Of a stretch of 48,114 nucleotides of DNA, positions 8,903 through 17,609 are shown piece by piece (the first letter of the stretch is position 1; every line of letters begins with the position of its first letter). The notes beneath the pieces are model-generated. The model was not told the origin of the DNA. It saw nothing but the letters and a program-made list of their open reading frames with translations, and did no database searches. Position numbers and translations under genes: made by a program. Location of the stretch: positions 1-48,114 of the forward strand of contig NZ_VMNX01000044.1 in the NCBI RefSeq assembly GCF_009377235.1, given 5' to 3'. This DNA is from Streptomyces acidicola (GTDB lineage: Bacteria > Actinomycetota > Actinomycetes > Streptomycetales > Streptomycetaceae).

Positions 8903-10189
8903 CTACTGGTCCGCGCTCTCCGCCGACACCGCCATCTGCTGCAGTCCCTCCAGCACCGCCTCGGGGTTCCCGTTCTCGGAGACGGCCTTGCCTATGCGTT
9001 CCTTGACGGCGGCGCTGACCTCGGCCCAGGACTTCTTGCCGACGGGGGGCAGCTCGGCCTGCGGGAGTTCGTCGAGGAAAGGCGTGAGGTCGGCGTCCGA
9101 CTTGCCGGCGGACATGGCCTCCGACGCGGACGTCGTGACCGGGAGCAGGTCGTACTCGCGGGAGAAGGCCAGCACGTTCTTCTCGCTGTAGACGAAGTCG
9201 AGGAACTCGCCGATCGCCTGGCGGTTGCCGTTCTGTTTGAAGGCCATCATCCAGTCGGCGACACCGAGGTTGGCGCGGGCCGCGCCGTCGCGGCCGGGCA
9301 AGGGCACCATGCCGAACTCCACGCCCTGCTTGGCGGCGGCCTCCATGAGGGTCGGGTGGCCGTTGAGCATGCCGACCTCGCCGCGCGAGAACGCGGCGAA
9401 CGCGTCGGCGCGGTTCAGCTTCGCGGGTTCCGTCGAGCCGGTCAGGCCCTTGGCGACCAGTTCGTCCTTGAGCCAGGTGAACGTCTCGATGTTCGCGTCG
9501 GAGTCGAGCTTGTAGGAGCCGACGCCGTCGGTGTAGCCGGCACCGCCGCTCAGCAGCCACTGCATGGTCTCGGCCTGGGCCTCCTCCGGGCCCAGCGGCA
9601 GCGCGAAGGGAGTCTTGACGCCGTTGGCCTTCAGCGCGGCAGCGTCCTCCGCGAGGTCGTTCCACGTCTGAGGCGTGTCGGTGATCCCCGCGTCGGCGAA
9701 CAGCTTCTTGTTGTAGAAGAGCACCCGCGTGGACGCGGCGAACGGCATCCCGTACGCGATCCGCCTCACCTTGCCCGAGTCGCCGAGCTGCGGCAGGAAA
9801 TCGGCCTGTACGGGGATGGAGAGCAGCTGACCGGTTTCGTAGAGCTGGTTCCGTGCGGCGTATTCGGCGTACGAGCCGATCTGCGCCATGTCGGGCGCCT
9901 TGCCCGCCGCGACCATCTCCTTGACCTTGCGGTCGACGTCGTTCCACGAGTAAACGCTGACCTGCACCCGCACGTCCGGGTGATCGGCCTCGTACTTCTC
10001 GACGAGCTCGTCCCAGTATTTCTTCGAGCTGTTCCCCGCGGAGTCGCCGTACTCGGCGGCGACCAGTCTCAGCGTGACCTCCTGCGCTGTGGCAGGGCCC
10101 GCGCAGCCGGCGACCGCCGCCGTCATGCCCAGCGCGGTAACCACCGCGAGCCAACCCGTCGTACGCCGGCGATGCGCAGGCAGATGCAC
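8903..10189 (-). CDS. Extracellular sugar-binding lipoprotein (ABC importer component)
   Basis: A 428-residue family-1 solute-binding protein. After HLPAHRRR comes a hydrophobic signal and the lipobox AVAGC near residue 28, so the mature protein is a lipid-anchored extracellular receptor. The body has the SBP fold signatures (VEKYEADHPDVRVQV, YGMPFAASTRVLFYNKKLF, AFSRGEVGMLNGHP). The GTG at 10189 has TTGGAG 8 nt upstream. No permease or ATPase gene is beside it, so it is an orphan component; MsiK-type ATPases serve many such systems. It is divergent from nagK across two DasR-like sites, which suggests N-acetylglucosamine or an oligomer as ligand, but this is inference. Confidence 0.9.
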   Translation of the reverse strand: MHLPAHRRRTTGWLAVVTALGMTAAVAGCAGPATAQEVTLRLVAAEYGDSAGNSSKKYWDELVEKYEADHPDVRVQVSVYSWNDVDRKVKEMVAAGKAPDMAQIGSYAEYAARNQLYETGQLLSIPVQADFLPQLGDSGKVRRIAYGMPFAASTRVLFYNKKLFADAGITDTPQTWNDLAEDAAALKANGVKTPFALPLGPEEAQAETMQWLLSGGAGYTDGVGSYKLDSDANIETFTWLKDELVAKGLTGSTEPAKLNRADAFAAFSRGEVGMLNGHPTLMEAAAKQGVEFGMVPLPGRDGAARANLGVADWMMAFKQNGNRQAIGEFLDFVYSEKNVLAFSREYDLLPVTTSASEAMSAGKSDADLTPFLDELPQAELPPVGKKSWAEVSAAVKERIGKAVSENGNPEAVLEGLQQMAVSAESADQ

Positions 10190-10279
10190 TGTCAGTACTC
10201 CAACTTCTTGGTCCAGGCCCCGTGCGTCCAGCCTGAATCGCAGACAGACGTTCAAACCTGTACTTCCCACACTTCGGCA

Positions 10280-10295
10280 CAAGGTCTACACCACG
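10280..10295. promoter_or_regulatory. DasR-like operator (dre) 1
   Basis: CAAGGTCTACACCACG matches 11 of 16 positions of the recalled dre consensus ACTGGTCTAGACCACT. It sits in the divergent spacer between the binding-protein gene and nagK. It is weaker than the neighbouring site. Confidence 0.6.
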
Positions 10296-10297
10296 TA

Positions 10298-10313
10298 AGT
10301 GGACTAGACCTCT
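10298..10313. promoter_or_regulatory. DasR-like operator (dre) 2
   Basis: AGTGGACTAGACCTCT matches 13 of 16 positions of the dre consensus, with the CTAGACC core intact. It lies 28 bp before the nagK GTG, where bound DasR would block transcription. DasR is the GlcNAc-6-phosphate-responsive GntR repressor of nag and chitin genes in Streptomyces. Confidence 0.8.
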
Positions 10314-10341
10314 TCCAGGTGCACGGGCCACACTGTTCCCC

Positions 10342-11319
10342 GTGAGACATGTCATCGCGCTCGACGTGGGCGGCACCGGGATGAAGGCCGCCCTGGTGGG
10401 GGCACCACACGGCTCCGCGCCCTCCGCCGGGCCGCCCCCCGCCTTGCTGCACCAGGTCCGCCGGGCGACCAGCCGCGAGCGCGGCCCGGACGCCGTCGTC
10501 GAGTCGATCCTCGACTTCGCCGCCGAGCTGCGCGCCTACGGAGAGCGCCGCTTCGGCGAGCCCGCCGCGGCCGTCGGCGTCGCCGTCCCCGGCATCGTCG
10601 ACGCCGAGCGGGGCACCGCCGTGTACGCGGCCAACCTCGGCTGGCGCGACGTCCCGCTGCGCGCGCTGATCGGCGAACGGCTCGACGGCGTCCCGGTCGC
10701 CCTCGGTCACGACGTACGGACGGGTGGACTCGCCGAGGGCCGGATCGGCGCGGGCCAGGGCGCGGACCGCTTTCTGTTCGTGCCCCTCGGCACCGGGATC
10801 GCGGGCGCGATCGGCATCGGCGGCACCGTCGAGGCGGGCGCGCACGGCTTCGCGGGCGAGATCGGCCACATCGTCGTACGGCCCGGGGGCGTGCCGTGTC
10901 CGTGCCGGCAGCGCGGCTGTCTGGAGCGGTACGCGTCGGCGTCCGCCGTCAGCGAGGCCTGGGCCGCGGCGTCCGGGGACCCCGAGGCGGACGCGGCGGA
11001 CTGCGCCAAGGCCGTCGAGTCCGGGGACCCCCGCGCACAGGAGGTCTGGCAGGGCGCCGTGGACGCGCTCGCCGACGGGCTCGTCACCGCGCTCACCCTC
11101 CTGGACCCACGCATCCTGATCATCGGTGGCGGGCTCGCCGAGGCCGGGGAAACCTTGTTCACACCGCTACGGGCCGCCGTACAGCGCCGCGTCACCTTCC
11201 AGAAGCTGCCGCCCATCGTCCCCGCGGCCCTCGGGGACACCGCCGGATGTCTGGGCGCGGGGCTGCTGGCCTGGGATCTGCTGACCACCACTCCTACGAC
11301 TCCGGAGGTAACCACCTGA
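10342..11319 (+). CDS. nagK: ROK-family N-acetylglucosamine kinase
   Basis: A 325-residue ROK kinase. It shows the ATP-phosphate loop LDVGGTGMK, a second glycine motif PLGTGIAGAI, and the ROK zinc/substrate signature GEIGHIVVRPGGVPCPCRQRG with three cysteines (PCPCRQRGC) and a histidine. It would phosphorylate GlcNAc to GlcNAc-6-phosphate. The start is GTG at 10342. No Shine-Dalgarno is visible and a -10-like CACACT lies 7 nt upstream, so it may be leaderless. Its stop overlaps the nagA start (TGATG), giving translational coupling. The DasR-like sites and nagA partner favour GlcNAc over glucose as substrate. Confidence 0.9.
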   Translation: MRHVIALDVGGTGMKAALVGAPHGSAPSAGPPPALLHQVRRATSRERGPDAVVESILDFAAELRAYGERRFGEPAAAVGVAVPGIVDAERGTAVYAANLGWRDVPLRALIGERLDGVPVALGHDVRTGGLAEGRIGAGQGADRFLFVPLGTGIAGAIGIGGTVEAGAHGFAGEIGHIVVRPGGVPCPCRQRGCLERYASASAVSEAWAAASGDPEADAADCAKAVESGDPRAQEVWQGAVDALADGLVTALTLLDPRILIIGGGLAEAGETLFTPLRAAVQRRVTFQKLPPIVPAALGDTAGCLGAGLLAWDLLTTTPTTPEVTT

Positions 11320-12614
11320 TGGCCACGGCCAGTGAACGGGACCGGCAGAGTCCGGTGCCGGACCGCGCTCCGCAGCATTCCGACCGTGCTCGCCGTGCTC
11401 CCCGCGATTCCCGCGGCGCGCCGTGCACGGTGCTCTCCGGCGCCCGGGTGGTCCTGCCGACCGGCATCGTGGAAGGCGGCCGCGTGGTCGTCGAGGGCTC
11501 GCGGATCGCGGATGTGTCGAAGGGGCCAGACGCGTCGGAACGGGTGGACGGTTCGGGACGGGCGGACGGTGCCGCCGGGATCGCCGAGGGCGCCCAGGTC
11601 ATCGACCTCACCGGCCACTGGCTGGTCCCCGGCTTCGTCGACATGCACAACCACGGTGGCGGCGGCGCGTCCTTCACCTCCGGGACGGCCGACGAGATCC
11701 TCCAGGGCATCCACACCCACCGCCTCCACGGCTCCACCACCCTCGTCGCCTCGACCGTCACCGTCGACATGGACTTCCTCGCACAGCGGGCGGGCCTGCT
11801 GTCCGAGCTGGCCGAGCAGGGTGAGATCGCGGGCGTCCACTTCGAGGGCCCGTTCATCTCGCCCTGCCGCAAGGGCGCGCACTCCGAGGCGCTGCTGCGC
11901 CACCCGGACCCGGCCGAGGTCCGCAAGGTGATCGACGCGGCGCGCGGTCACGCCACGATGGTCACGCTCGCCACCGAACTCCCGGGCGGCATCGACTCCG
12001 TACGGCTTCTGGTGGAGCACGGGGTGATCGCGGCGATCGGGCACACGGACGCCTCGTACGAGCAGACCGCGGAGGCGATTGACGCGGGAGCGACCGTGGC
12101 GACGCATCTGTTCAACGCGATGCCCCAGCTCGGCCATCGCGAGCCCGGTCCGGTGGCGGCGCTGCTGGAGGACGAGCGGGTCACCGTCGAGCTGATCAAC
12201 GACGGTGTCCATCTCCATCCGGCGTCCCTGGAGCTGGCGTTCCGTCATGCGGGTGGCTCCCGGGTGGCGTTCATCACGGACGCGATGGACGCGGCGGGCT
12301 TCGGGGACGGGCGGTATCGGCTCGGTCCGCTGGAGGTCGACGTCAGCGCGGGTGTGGCGCGGCTGGTGGAGGGTGGTTCGATCGCGGGTTCGACGCTCAC
12401 GCTGGACCGCGCGTTCCAGCGTGCCGTCACCGTCGACCGGCTGCCGGTGGAGGACGTGGTCGCCGCCGTCGCCGCCAATCCCGCCAGGCTGCTGGGCGTC
12501 TACGACCGTGTGGGCTCCCTCGATCCCGGCAAGGACGCCGATCTGGTGGTCCTGGACGCTCAGTTCGCGCTGAAGGGGGTGATGCGGCGGGGTGAGTGGG
12601 TGGTCGCACTCTGA
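11319..12614 (+). CDS. nagA: N-acetylglucosamine-6-phosphate deacetylase
   Basis: A 431-residue amidohydrolase removing acetate from GlcNAc-6-phosphate to give glucosamine-6-phosphate. Metal and substrate motifs are in order: GFVDMHNHGGGGASF, HFEGPFIS, GHTDASYEQT, THLFNAMPQLGHREPG, INDGVHLHP and the catalytic Asp in FITDAMDAAG. The ATG overlaps the nagK stop by one base and GGAGG lies 10 nt upstream. This start gives a roughly 35-residue Arg-rich tail absent from most NagA proteins. A GTG at 11430 would give the usual N-terminus, but it lacks the coupling signal. It forms an operon with nagK under the dre sites. Confidence 0.93.
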   Translation: MATASERDRQSPVPDRAPQHSDRARRAPRDSRGAPCTVLSGARVVLPTGIVEGGRVVVEGSRIADVSKGPDASERVDGSGRADGAAGIAEGAQVIDLTGHWLVPGFVDMHNHGGGGASFTSGTADEILQGIHTHRLHGSTTLVASTVTVDMDFLAQRAGLLSELAEQGEIAGVHFEGPFISPCRKGAHSEALLRHPDPAEVRKVIDAARGHATMVTLATELPGGIDSVRLLVEHGVIAAIGHTDASYEQTAEAIDAGATVATHLFNAMPQLGHREPGPVAALLEDERVTVELINDGVHLHPASLELAFRHAGGSRVAFITDAMDAAGFGDGRYRLGPLEVDVSAGVARLVEGGSIAGSTLTLDRAFQRAVTVDRLPVEDVVAAVAANPARLLGVYDRVGSLDPGKDADLVVLDAQFALKGVMRRGEWVVAL

Positions 12615-12743
12615 CCGGTGAAAGCGGGCGGCCGGCTTCCGGGTCTGGGCCGACCGCCACCTCTTTTGGCATGATCAGGACCAGCAACAGCTTTCCCGGC
12701 CCGACGAAGTGCGCCATCGAACCTGGGGGGAGGACCGGCCCTG

Positions 12744-13670
12744 GTGATCCTCACGGTCACGCTGAACACCGCTCTCGACATCACCTATCGCGTACGGAAC
12801 CTGACACCCCACACCTCGCACCGGGTGACCGAGGTGACCGAACGCCCCGGCGGCAAGGGCCTGAACGTGGCGCGCGTCCTCGCGGCCCTCGGCCACGAGG
12901 CGACCGTCACGGGCTTCGCGGGCGGCACGACGGGACGCGCCCTGCAGGAGCAACTCGCCCACACCACCGGCGTCGTCGATGCACTGGTGCCCGTGGAAGG
13001 CACGACCCGCCGCACCGTCGCCGTGGTCGACGCGACCGGTGACACGACTCAGCTCAACGAGCCGGGCCCGGCCATAACGCCCGCCGAGTGGAACGCCTTC
13101 CAGGAGGTGTACGAGGACCTGCTGGGCTCCGCCTCCGCGGTCGCCCTGTGCGGCAGCCTGCCGCAGGGAGTGCCCGTGGGCGCGTACGCGGGACTGGTCC
13201 GGGCCGCGCGAGCGGCGAACGTCCCGGTGCTCCTCGACACGAGCGGTGAGCCCCTGCGCCGGGGCGTGGCCGCCCGCCCGGACCTGGTCAAGCCGAACAC
13301 CGAGGAACTCGCCGAGCTCACCGGTTCCCACGAGCCCTCCCGGGCCACCCGGGACGCCCGCCGCCGCGGCGCCCATACGGTGGTCGCCTCTCTGGGTCCC
13401 GACGGGCTGCTGGCCCACACCGCCGAGGGCCACTGGCGGGCGACGCCGCCCCGCCGCGTCAGCGGCAACCCGACGGGCGCGGGCGACTCGGCGGTCGCGG
13501 GGCTGCTGTCGGGTCTCGTGGAGCGTCTGCCGTGGCCCGAGCGGCTGACCCGGGCGGTGGCACTGTCGGCCGCGACGGTCCTGGCACCCGTGGCGGGCGA
13601 GTTCGACCGGGCGGCGTACGAGGAGCTGGTGGAGCAGGTGCGGGTGACCGGAGAGGCCGACGCGGCCTGA
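12744..13670 (+). CDS. PfkB-family hexose kinase (1-phosphofructokinase-like)
   Basis: A 308-residue ribokinase-fold sugar kinase, with the N-terminal VTLNTALDITY, substrate motif GGKGLNVARVL and the C-terminal signature GNPTGAGDSAVAG that carries the catalytic Asp and anion hole. Family members phosphorylate fructose-1-phosphate or tagatose-6-phosphate; sequence alone does not settle which. The GTG start at 12744 has GGGGAGG about 9 nt upstream. It lies 129 bp beyond nagA on the same strand and may be co-regulated, adding a second sugar-phosphate entry to glycolysis. No fruA/PTS gene is adjacent. Confidence 0.87.
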   Translation: MILTVTLNTALDITYRVRNLTPHTSHRVTEVTERPGGKGLNVARVLAALGHEATVTGFAGGTTGRALQEQLAHTTGVVDALVPVEGTTRRTVAVVDATGDTTQLNEPGPAITPAEWNAFQEVYEDLLGSASAVALCGSLPQGVPVGAYAGLVRAARAANVPVLLDTSGEPLRRGVAARPDLVKPNTEELAELTGSHEPSRATRDARRRGAHTVVASLGPDGLLAHTAEGHWRATPPRRVSGNPTGAGDSAVAGLLSGLVERLPWPERLTRAVALSAATVLAPVAGEFDRAAYEELVEQVRVTGEADAA

Positions 13671-13741
13671 GCACCGCTCACCAACCACCGGTCACCGGGC
13701 CGTTCGGCTCAGTCCGTCACCAGGTACGGCCCTTTACCGGG

Positions 13742-14701
13742 TCACTCCTTCACCAGGTACAGCTTGTCCAGGTTGACGTCACACTGGTTGCCCGCCTCGC
13801 AGGAGAGCTTGATGGTGTTGGTGCCCTTGTTCAGCTGGACGTTCGCCCAGGTCTCCGTCCAGCCCTTCTCGTAGTCGCCCTCCGCGGCGTTCGCGAAGTT
13901 CTTCATGTTCAGCGGGCGGGTCTGGGCCGTGCCGTTGACCGAGAGCGTGGCGTCGGCGTCCTTGCCGGGTACGCCGTAGTTGACGTACAGGCGGTACTGG
14001 GCCTTCTTCGGGATGCCGTTCACGTTCCACGTCACGGACGCGCCGGGCACGTTGAAGCCGGTCACGTACACGCCGCCGTCCGCCTTCGCGCCGGAGATGT
14101 CCGACGCGGTGGTGGCGCCGCCGCCGAGCAGCAGCGCCTTCGCGTCTATCTTCGGCAGCTCGGCCTCGTCGGCGTTGTCGTCGGCCTGCCGGGAGGACGA
14201 CTGGCTGGGCTCGGCGCTCCCGTCGGCCGACGGGGCGGAGGACGCTCCGGTGTCGCCACCGGTGTTCTCGCTGTCGTCGCCCAGCATGGCCACGCTGATG
14301 CCGATCACGACGGCGGCGACCACGGCGATCGCGCCGATGAGGAGGCCCTTGGTGTTGGGTCCGCGGCCCCGGCCGCCACCGCCACCGCCGTGCGCGGCCT
14401 GACGGGTCGTGGGCGCGCCGCCCGGGGTGGTCTCGGGTGCCTGGTAGTGCGCGTTCGGCTGGCCGTAGCCGGCCTGTTGCGGCACCTGGCCGTACGCGGC
14501 CGTCTGGCCGGGCTGCTGCGGGGCCTGGGCGGCCTGCTGCCCGTACTGACGCTCACCGACCGCCCGCACCCTGTTGACGGCGTTGGGGTAGCCGTAGCCC
14601 CCCGACGGCGGCTGGGCGCCCCGGGCCTGACCGTCGGCGTACAGATAGCCGAACGGGTCGTCGTCCTCGGGCGTGCTCGCGCCGTTGTTGCCGGGCGTCA
14701 T
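13742..14701 (-). CDS. Membrane-anchored carbohydrate-binding (CBM6/35-like) protein
   Basis: A 319-residue protein in three parts. The cytoplasmic half is low-complexity, rich in Gln, Gly, Pro and Tyr (GQVPQQAGYGQPNAHY type), up to about residue 117. One membrane helix follows (LLIGAIAVVAAVVIGIS). The outside part is a Ser/Asp linker and a beta-sandwich of about 130 residues (VTGFNVPGASVTWNVNG, YRLYVNYG, GTNTIKLSC, LDKLYLV) resembling CBM6/CBM35 modules. It probably binds a polysaccharide at the cell surface. There is no catalytic domain. GAGGAG precedes the ATG. It converges on the PfkB gene. Confidence 0.85.
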   Translation of the reverse strand: MTPGNNGASTPEDDDPFGYLYADGQARGAQPPSGGYGYPNAVNRVRAVGERQYGQQAAQAPQQPGQTAAYGQVPQQAGYGQPNAHYQAPETTPGGAPTTRQAAHGGGGGGRGRGPNTKGLLIGAIAVVAAVVIGISVAMLGDDSENTGGDTGASSAPSADGSAEPSQSSSRQADDNADEAELPKIDAKALLLGGGATTASDISGAKADGGVYVTGFNVPGASVTWNVNGIPKKAQYRLYVNYGVPGKDADATLSVNGTAQTRPLNMKNFANAAEGDYEKGWTETWANVQLNKGTNTIKLSCEAGNQCDVNLDKLYLVKE

Positions 14702-14897
14702 CCCAAGATCTCCTCAGCGGTGCGGTACAGATTCGGTACGTGTGTGAGTGGCGAGCCTACCCGCTCCAGGTGGCCCAAACGGGTGACTCCGGTTGGATCA
14801 TCACGCCGATCACACCGTCCGTCTTCACCCGAATCACGGTGCTGACCTGCGGGAAGAGGGCCGTGCACCTGGAGTGCACGTGGAGTACACCGGTGAT

Positions 14898-16595
14898 TCA
14901 CCCCGCACGCCGGTGCTGTCTGGGACGAGACCGTTTCTCGATGTACATCCGCTCGTCGGCCGACTTCAGCACCTCGTCGGCCGTCATGCCGCAGTGGGCC
15001 CAGCCGATGCCGAAGCTGGCACCGACCCGCATGGCGCGGCCGTCGACGCGGATCGGCTGGATGATCTCGTTGCGCAGCCGTACGGCGAGGTCCTGGGCGT
15101 CGGCCCGGCCGAGTCCGTCGGCGAGGACCACGAACTCGTCGCCGCCGAGGCGGGCGACCGTGTCCCCGTCGCGCACGGCGCCGCCGAGGCGCCGGGCCAC
15201 CTCGATGAGGACGGCGTCGCCCGCGTTGTGCCCGAAGCGGTCGTTGATGGACTTGAACCCGTCGAGGTCGCAGAAGAGCACCGCGAGCCCCTTGGTGCCG
15301 TCGTCGTGCTCGCCCTCGGGGGCGACGACGTGCACATGGTGGTCGAAGGTGTCGTACGTCCCCGGCCCGGCACCGAACGCGTACCCGTGACCGTTCGCGT
15401 CGAACGCCGGGTGTCCCTCGATGAACTGGTCGTACCGCTCGAACGCCGCGTCCATCGAGTCGGCCGCGCCGGCGGGCAGCGACTGCGAGCGCCGGCAGAG
15501 GCGGGCGGACAGACGGGAGCGCAGCTCGGCGGAGTTCGGCAGGCCGGTGAGCGAGTCGTGCGAGGCACGGTGGGCGAGCTGGAGCTCGCGGCGCTTGCGC
15601 TCCTCGATGTCCTCGACGTGGGTGAGCAGGAAGCGGGGCCCGTCGGCGGCGTCGGCGACCACGGAGTTGCGCAGGGACACCCAGACGTACGTCCCGTCAC
15701 GGCGCCCGAGCCGCAGCTCCGCGCGTCCGCCCTCGGCGGAGGTCCGCAGGAGCGTGCCGATGTCCTCGGGGTGGACGAGGTCGGCGAAGGCGTAGCGGCG
15801 CATCGCGGAGGCGCGGCGGCCGAGCAGCCGGCACAGCGCGTCGTTGGTCCTGAGGATCCGGCCCTGCTCCTCGCCGCCCATCTCGGCGATGGCCATGCCG
15901 GACGGGGCGTACTCGAAGGCCTGCCGGAACGATTCCTCACTGGCGCGCAGGGCCTGCTGCTCCCGCTCGAGCCTGACCAGCGCGCGCTGCATGTTGGCCC
16001 GCAGCCGGGCGTTGGCGATCGCGATGGCGGCCTGGAAGGCGTACATCTGGAGCGCCTCGCGCCCCCAGGCGCCAGGGCGGCGCCCGTTGCGCGGCCGGTC
16101 CACGGAGATCACACCGAGCAGCTCGCCGCACGATGTGCCCGAGGTGCCTGAGGCACCCGGGGTGTACATCGGCGCGAAGAGGCGGTCGGCGGGGTGCCAC
16201 TCGTCCTCGAAGCGGGGCGCGGGGCCGTCGGTGAACCACTGGGGCACATCGTCGTCGTCGAGTACCCAGCCCTCCGTGTGCGGTATGAACCGCAGGTCGC
16301 CCCAGGCCTCACCCATGCCAAGCCGACGCTCCCAGGAGTCGCGGGAGCCGACGCGGCCGGTGATGAGGGCCTCCGCCGCGGAGTTGCCCGCGAGCGCGGC
16401 GACGACGAGGTCCCCGTCGGGGCGCACGAGGTTGACGCACGACAGCTCGTAGCCGAGTCCGTTGACGATGCCGTCGGCGACGGTCTGCAGCGTGTCGGCC
16501 AGGCTGCGTGCGGTGTTCATGTCCGCCATGACCTGATGCAACTGCCGCAGAGTCCTCAGCCGGACGTACGGCTCCGAGTCGGTGTCGGTCTCCAT
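14898..16595 (-). CDS. cdgB: GAF-PAS-GGDEF diguanylate cyclase CdgB
   Basis: A 565-residue cytosolic enzyme that makes cyclic di-GMP from two GTP. An N-terminal GAF domain (about 25-200) is followed by PAS/PAC (about 220-335) and a GGDEF domain with intact GGDEF at 484-488. An inhibitory-site RxxD (RDGD, 475-478) sits five residues upstream of the motif. The GGDEF domain is split by an insert of roughly 60 residues (about 370-435) rich in Asp, Gly and His between its first helix and the LAVLFCDLDGFK strand. Architecture, length and location match S. coelicolor CdgB, which affects aerial growth and antibiotic production. GGGGGGAGGG precedes the ATG. Crp and BldD-like sites lie upstream. Confidence 0.93.
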   Translation of the reverse strand: METDTDSEPYVRLRTLRQLHQVMADMNTARSLADTLQTVADGIVNGLGYELSCVNLVRPDGDLVVAALAGNSAAEALITGRVGSRDSWERRLGMGEAWGDLRFIPHTEGWVLDDDDVPQWFTDGPAPRFEDEWHPADRLFAPMYTPGASGTSGTSCGELLGVISVDRPRNGRRPGAWGREALQMYAFQAAIAIANARLRANMQRALVRLEREQQALRASEESFRQAFEYAPSGMAIAEMGGEEQGRILRTNDALCRLLGRRASAMRRYAFADLVHPEDIGTLLRTSAEGGRAELRLGRRDGTYVWVSLRNSVVADAADGPRFLLTHVEDIEERKRRELQLAHRASHDSLTGLPNSAELRSRLSARLCRRSQSLPAGAADSMDAAFERYDQFIEGHPAFDANGHGYAFGAGPGTYDTFDHHVHVVAPEGEHDDGTKGLAVLFCDLDGFKSINDRFGHNAGDAVLIEVARRLGGAVRDGDTVARLGGDEFVVLADGLGRADAQDLAVRLRNEIIQPIRVDGRAMRVGASFGIGWAHCGMTADEVLKSADERMYIEKRSRPRQHRRAG

Positions 16596-16704
16596 TCGCC
16601 CTCCCCCCGAGGTCTCGCAGCAACTCCAGGGTTGTCATCGGCGTGCTGGTCGGCGTACTACTCGTAAGCTCTCAGCCACTGAATCACAGCGCGCTGCCCA
16701 CTCG

Positions 16705-16717
16705 GTACACAGGGTCA
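16705..16717. promoter_or_regulatory. BldD-box-like site upstream of cdgB
   Basis: The core ACACAGGGTCA fits ACnCWGnGTnA, the inner part of the recalled BldD pseudo-palindrome. Only the outer T of the left arm is missing. BldD with cyclic di-GMP represses cdgB in S. coelicolor, so a site about 110 bp before the start is expected. Confidence 0.55.
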
Positions 16718-16732
16718 ACAAAAAAGGGCACC

Positions 16733-16748
16733 TGTGACTCAAGTCACA
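16733..16748. promoter_or_regulatory. Perfect Crp-type operator upstream of cdgB
   Basis: TGTGACTCAAGTCACA has perfect TGTGA and TCACA arms with a 6-bp spacer, and also fits GTG-N6-G-N-CAC, the form I recall for Streptomyces Crp. It lies about 138 bp upstream of the cdgB start and about 200 bp before the divergent gene. A cAMP-Crp input to c-di-GMP synthesis is inferred. Confidence 0.7.
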
Positions 16749-16950
16749 GCAAAACGTGAACAATTGAGTGGAGGTTCTGCATTTTCGCCATCCGCCGGCT
16801 GAACACAACGCAGGGCTCTGTGTGGGGGCTGTGACCGGATGTGTTCGCACGGGAACCGAAGCCTCTCGGCGCTCTCCGCCCGAGGTCCTAGGACCCGCTC
16901 CGGACTCTGGTCGGATGCGGCTTGCACCCGGCCGAAGCTAGCGTCCAAGT

Positions 16951-17517
16951 GTGCTGAACACCTCTCCTGCCCCGACCGTATCCACCCCCGCCGGGCATGC
17001 TGAGGGGGTGACCGATGACGAGTTCCGTGCCGCCCTGTCCCGGCTGGCCGCAGGAGTGGTCCTGGTGACCGCCCACGAGCCTCCGCTGGACCCCGAGGGG
17101 CCGCGCGGCGAGGACGTCGGCATGACGGCGACCTCGTTCATGTCCGTGTCCCTGGACCCGCCCCTCGTCATGGTCAGTCTCCGCGAGGGCTCCCGGATGG
17201 ACGACCTGCTCGCCGAGCAGCCGCTGTGGGCCGTCTCCGTACTCGCCGAGAACCAGCGCCAGATCGCGGGCCGCTTCGCCATGAAGGGCCGCGTCAGCGA
17301 CCGCCTCCTCTTCGCGGACATCCCACACGTCCGCGGCGAGGCCTCCGGGGCACTCCTCGTGGACGGTGCCCTCGCGACCCTGGAGTGCCGCACCGAACAG
17401 CGCGTCACGGCCGGCGACCACACCCTCGTGATCGGCCGCGTCCTGACGGCGTCGGTCCGGGGCGCGGACGGGGGGCCGCTGGCGTACTTCCGGGGGCGGT
17501 ACCGGCAGTTGGACTGA
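16951..17517 (+). CDS. Flavin reductase-like, FMN-binding protein
   Basis: A 188-residue split-barrel protein of the flavin reductase (FRP/HpaC-like) family. It shows the family strands LAAGVVLVTA, GMTATSFMSVSLDPPLVMVSL and the C-terminal PLAYFRGRYRQL. Such proteins reduce FMN or FAD with NAD(P)H for a partner oxygenase, or bind FMN as stand-alone reductases. No oxygenase partner is adjacent. The GTG at 16951 has no Shine-Dalgarno but a TAGCGT box 6 nt upstream, so a leaderless mRNA is likely. A GTG at about 17008 (VTDDEFRAAL) is an alternative start that would remove a 19-residue tail. Confidence 0.85.
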   Translation: MLNTSPAPTVSTPAGHAEGVTDDEFRAALSRLAAGVVLVTAHEPPLDPEGPRGEDVGMTATSFMSVSLDPPLVMVSLREGSRMDDLLAEQPLWAVSVLAENQRQIAGRFAMKGRVSDRLLFADIPHVRGEASGALLVDGALATLECRTEQRVTAGDHTLVIGRVLTASVRGADGGPLAYFRGRYRQLD

Positions 17518-17609
17518 GGCCGGAAGCCGGCGGCGTGGGGGCACCGGAAAGCCGGTGTGAGGAGGGAATTCGCTCGCCCCTCGGTGATCCGCCGCCCTAG
17601 GGTGCGCGC

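Larger units (their letters stand above)
16596..16950. promoter_or_regulatory. Divergent control region of cdgB and the flavin reductase gene
   Basis: The 355 bp hold no gene but several sites, two listed separately. There is also a perfect 12-bp palindrome GGTCCTAGGACC at 16884-16895, about 55 bp before the flavin reductase start. An A-run (16719-16725) lies between the BldD-like and Crp sites. A -10-like TAGCGT (16939-16944) stands 6 nt before the flavin reductase GTG. Confidence 0.6.

Noticed and set aside
16733..16748. BldD box at the 16-bp palindrome
   Set aside because: The right half does not fit the BldD consensus. It fits Crp exactly, and a better BldD-like core is at 16705-16717.
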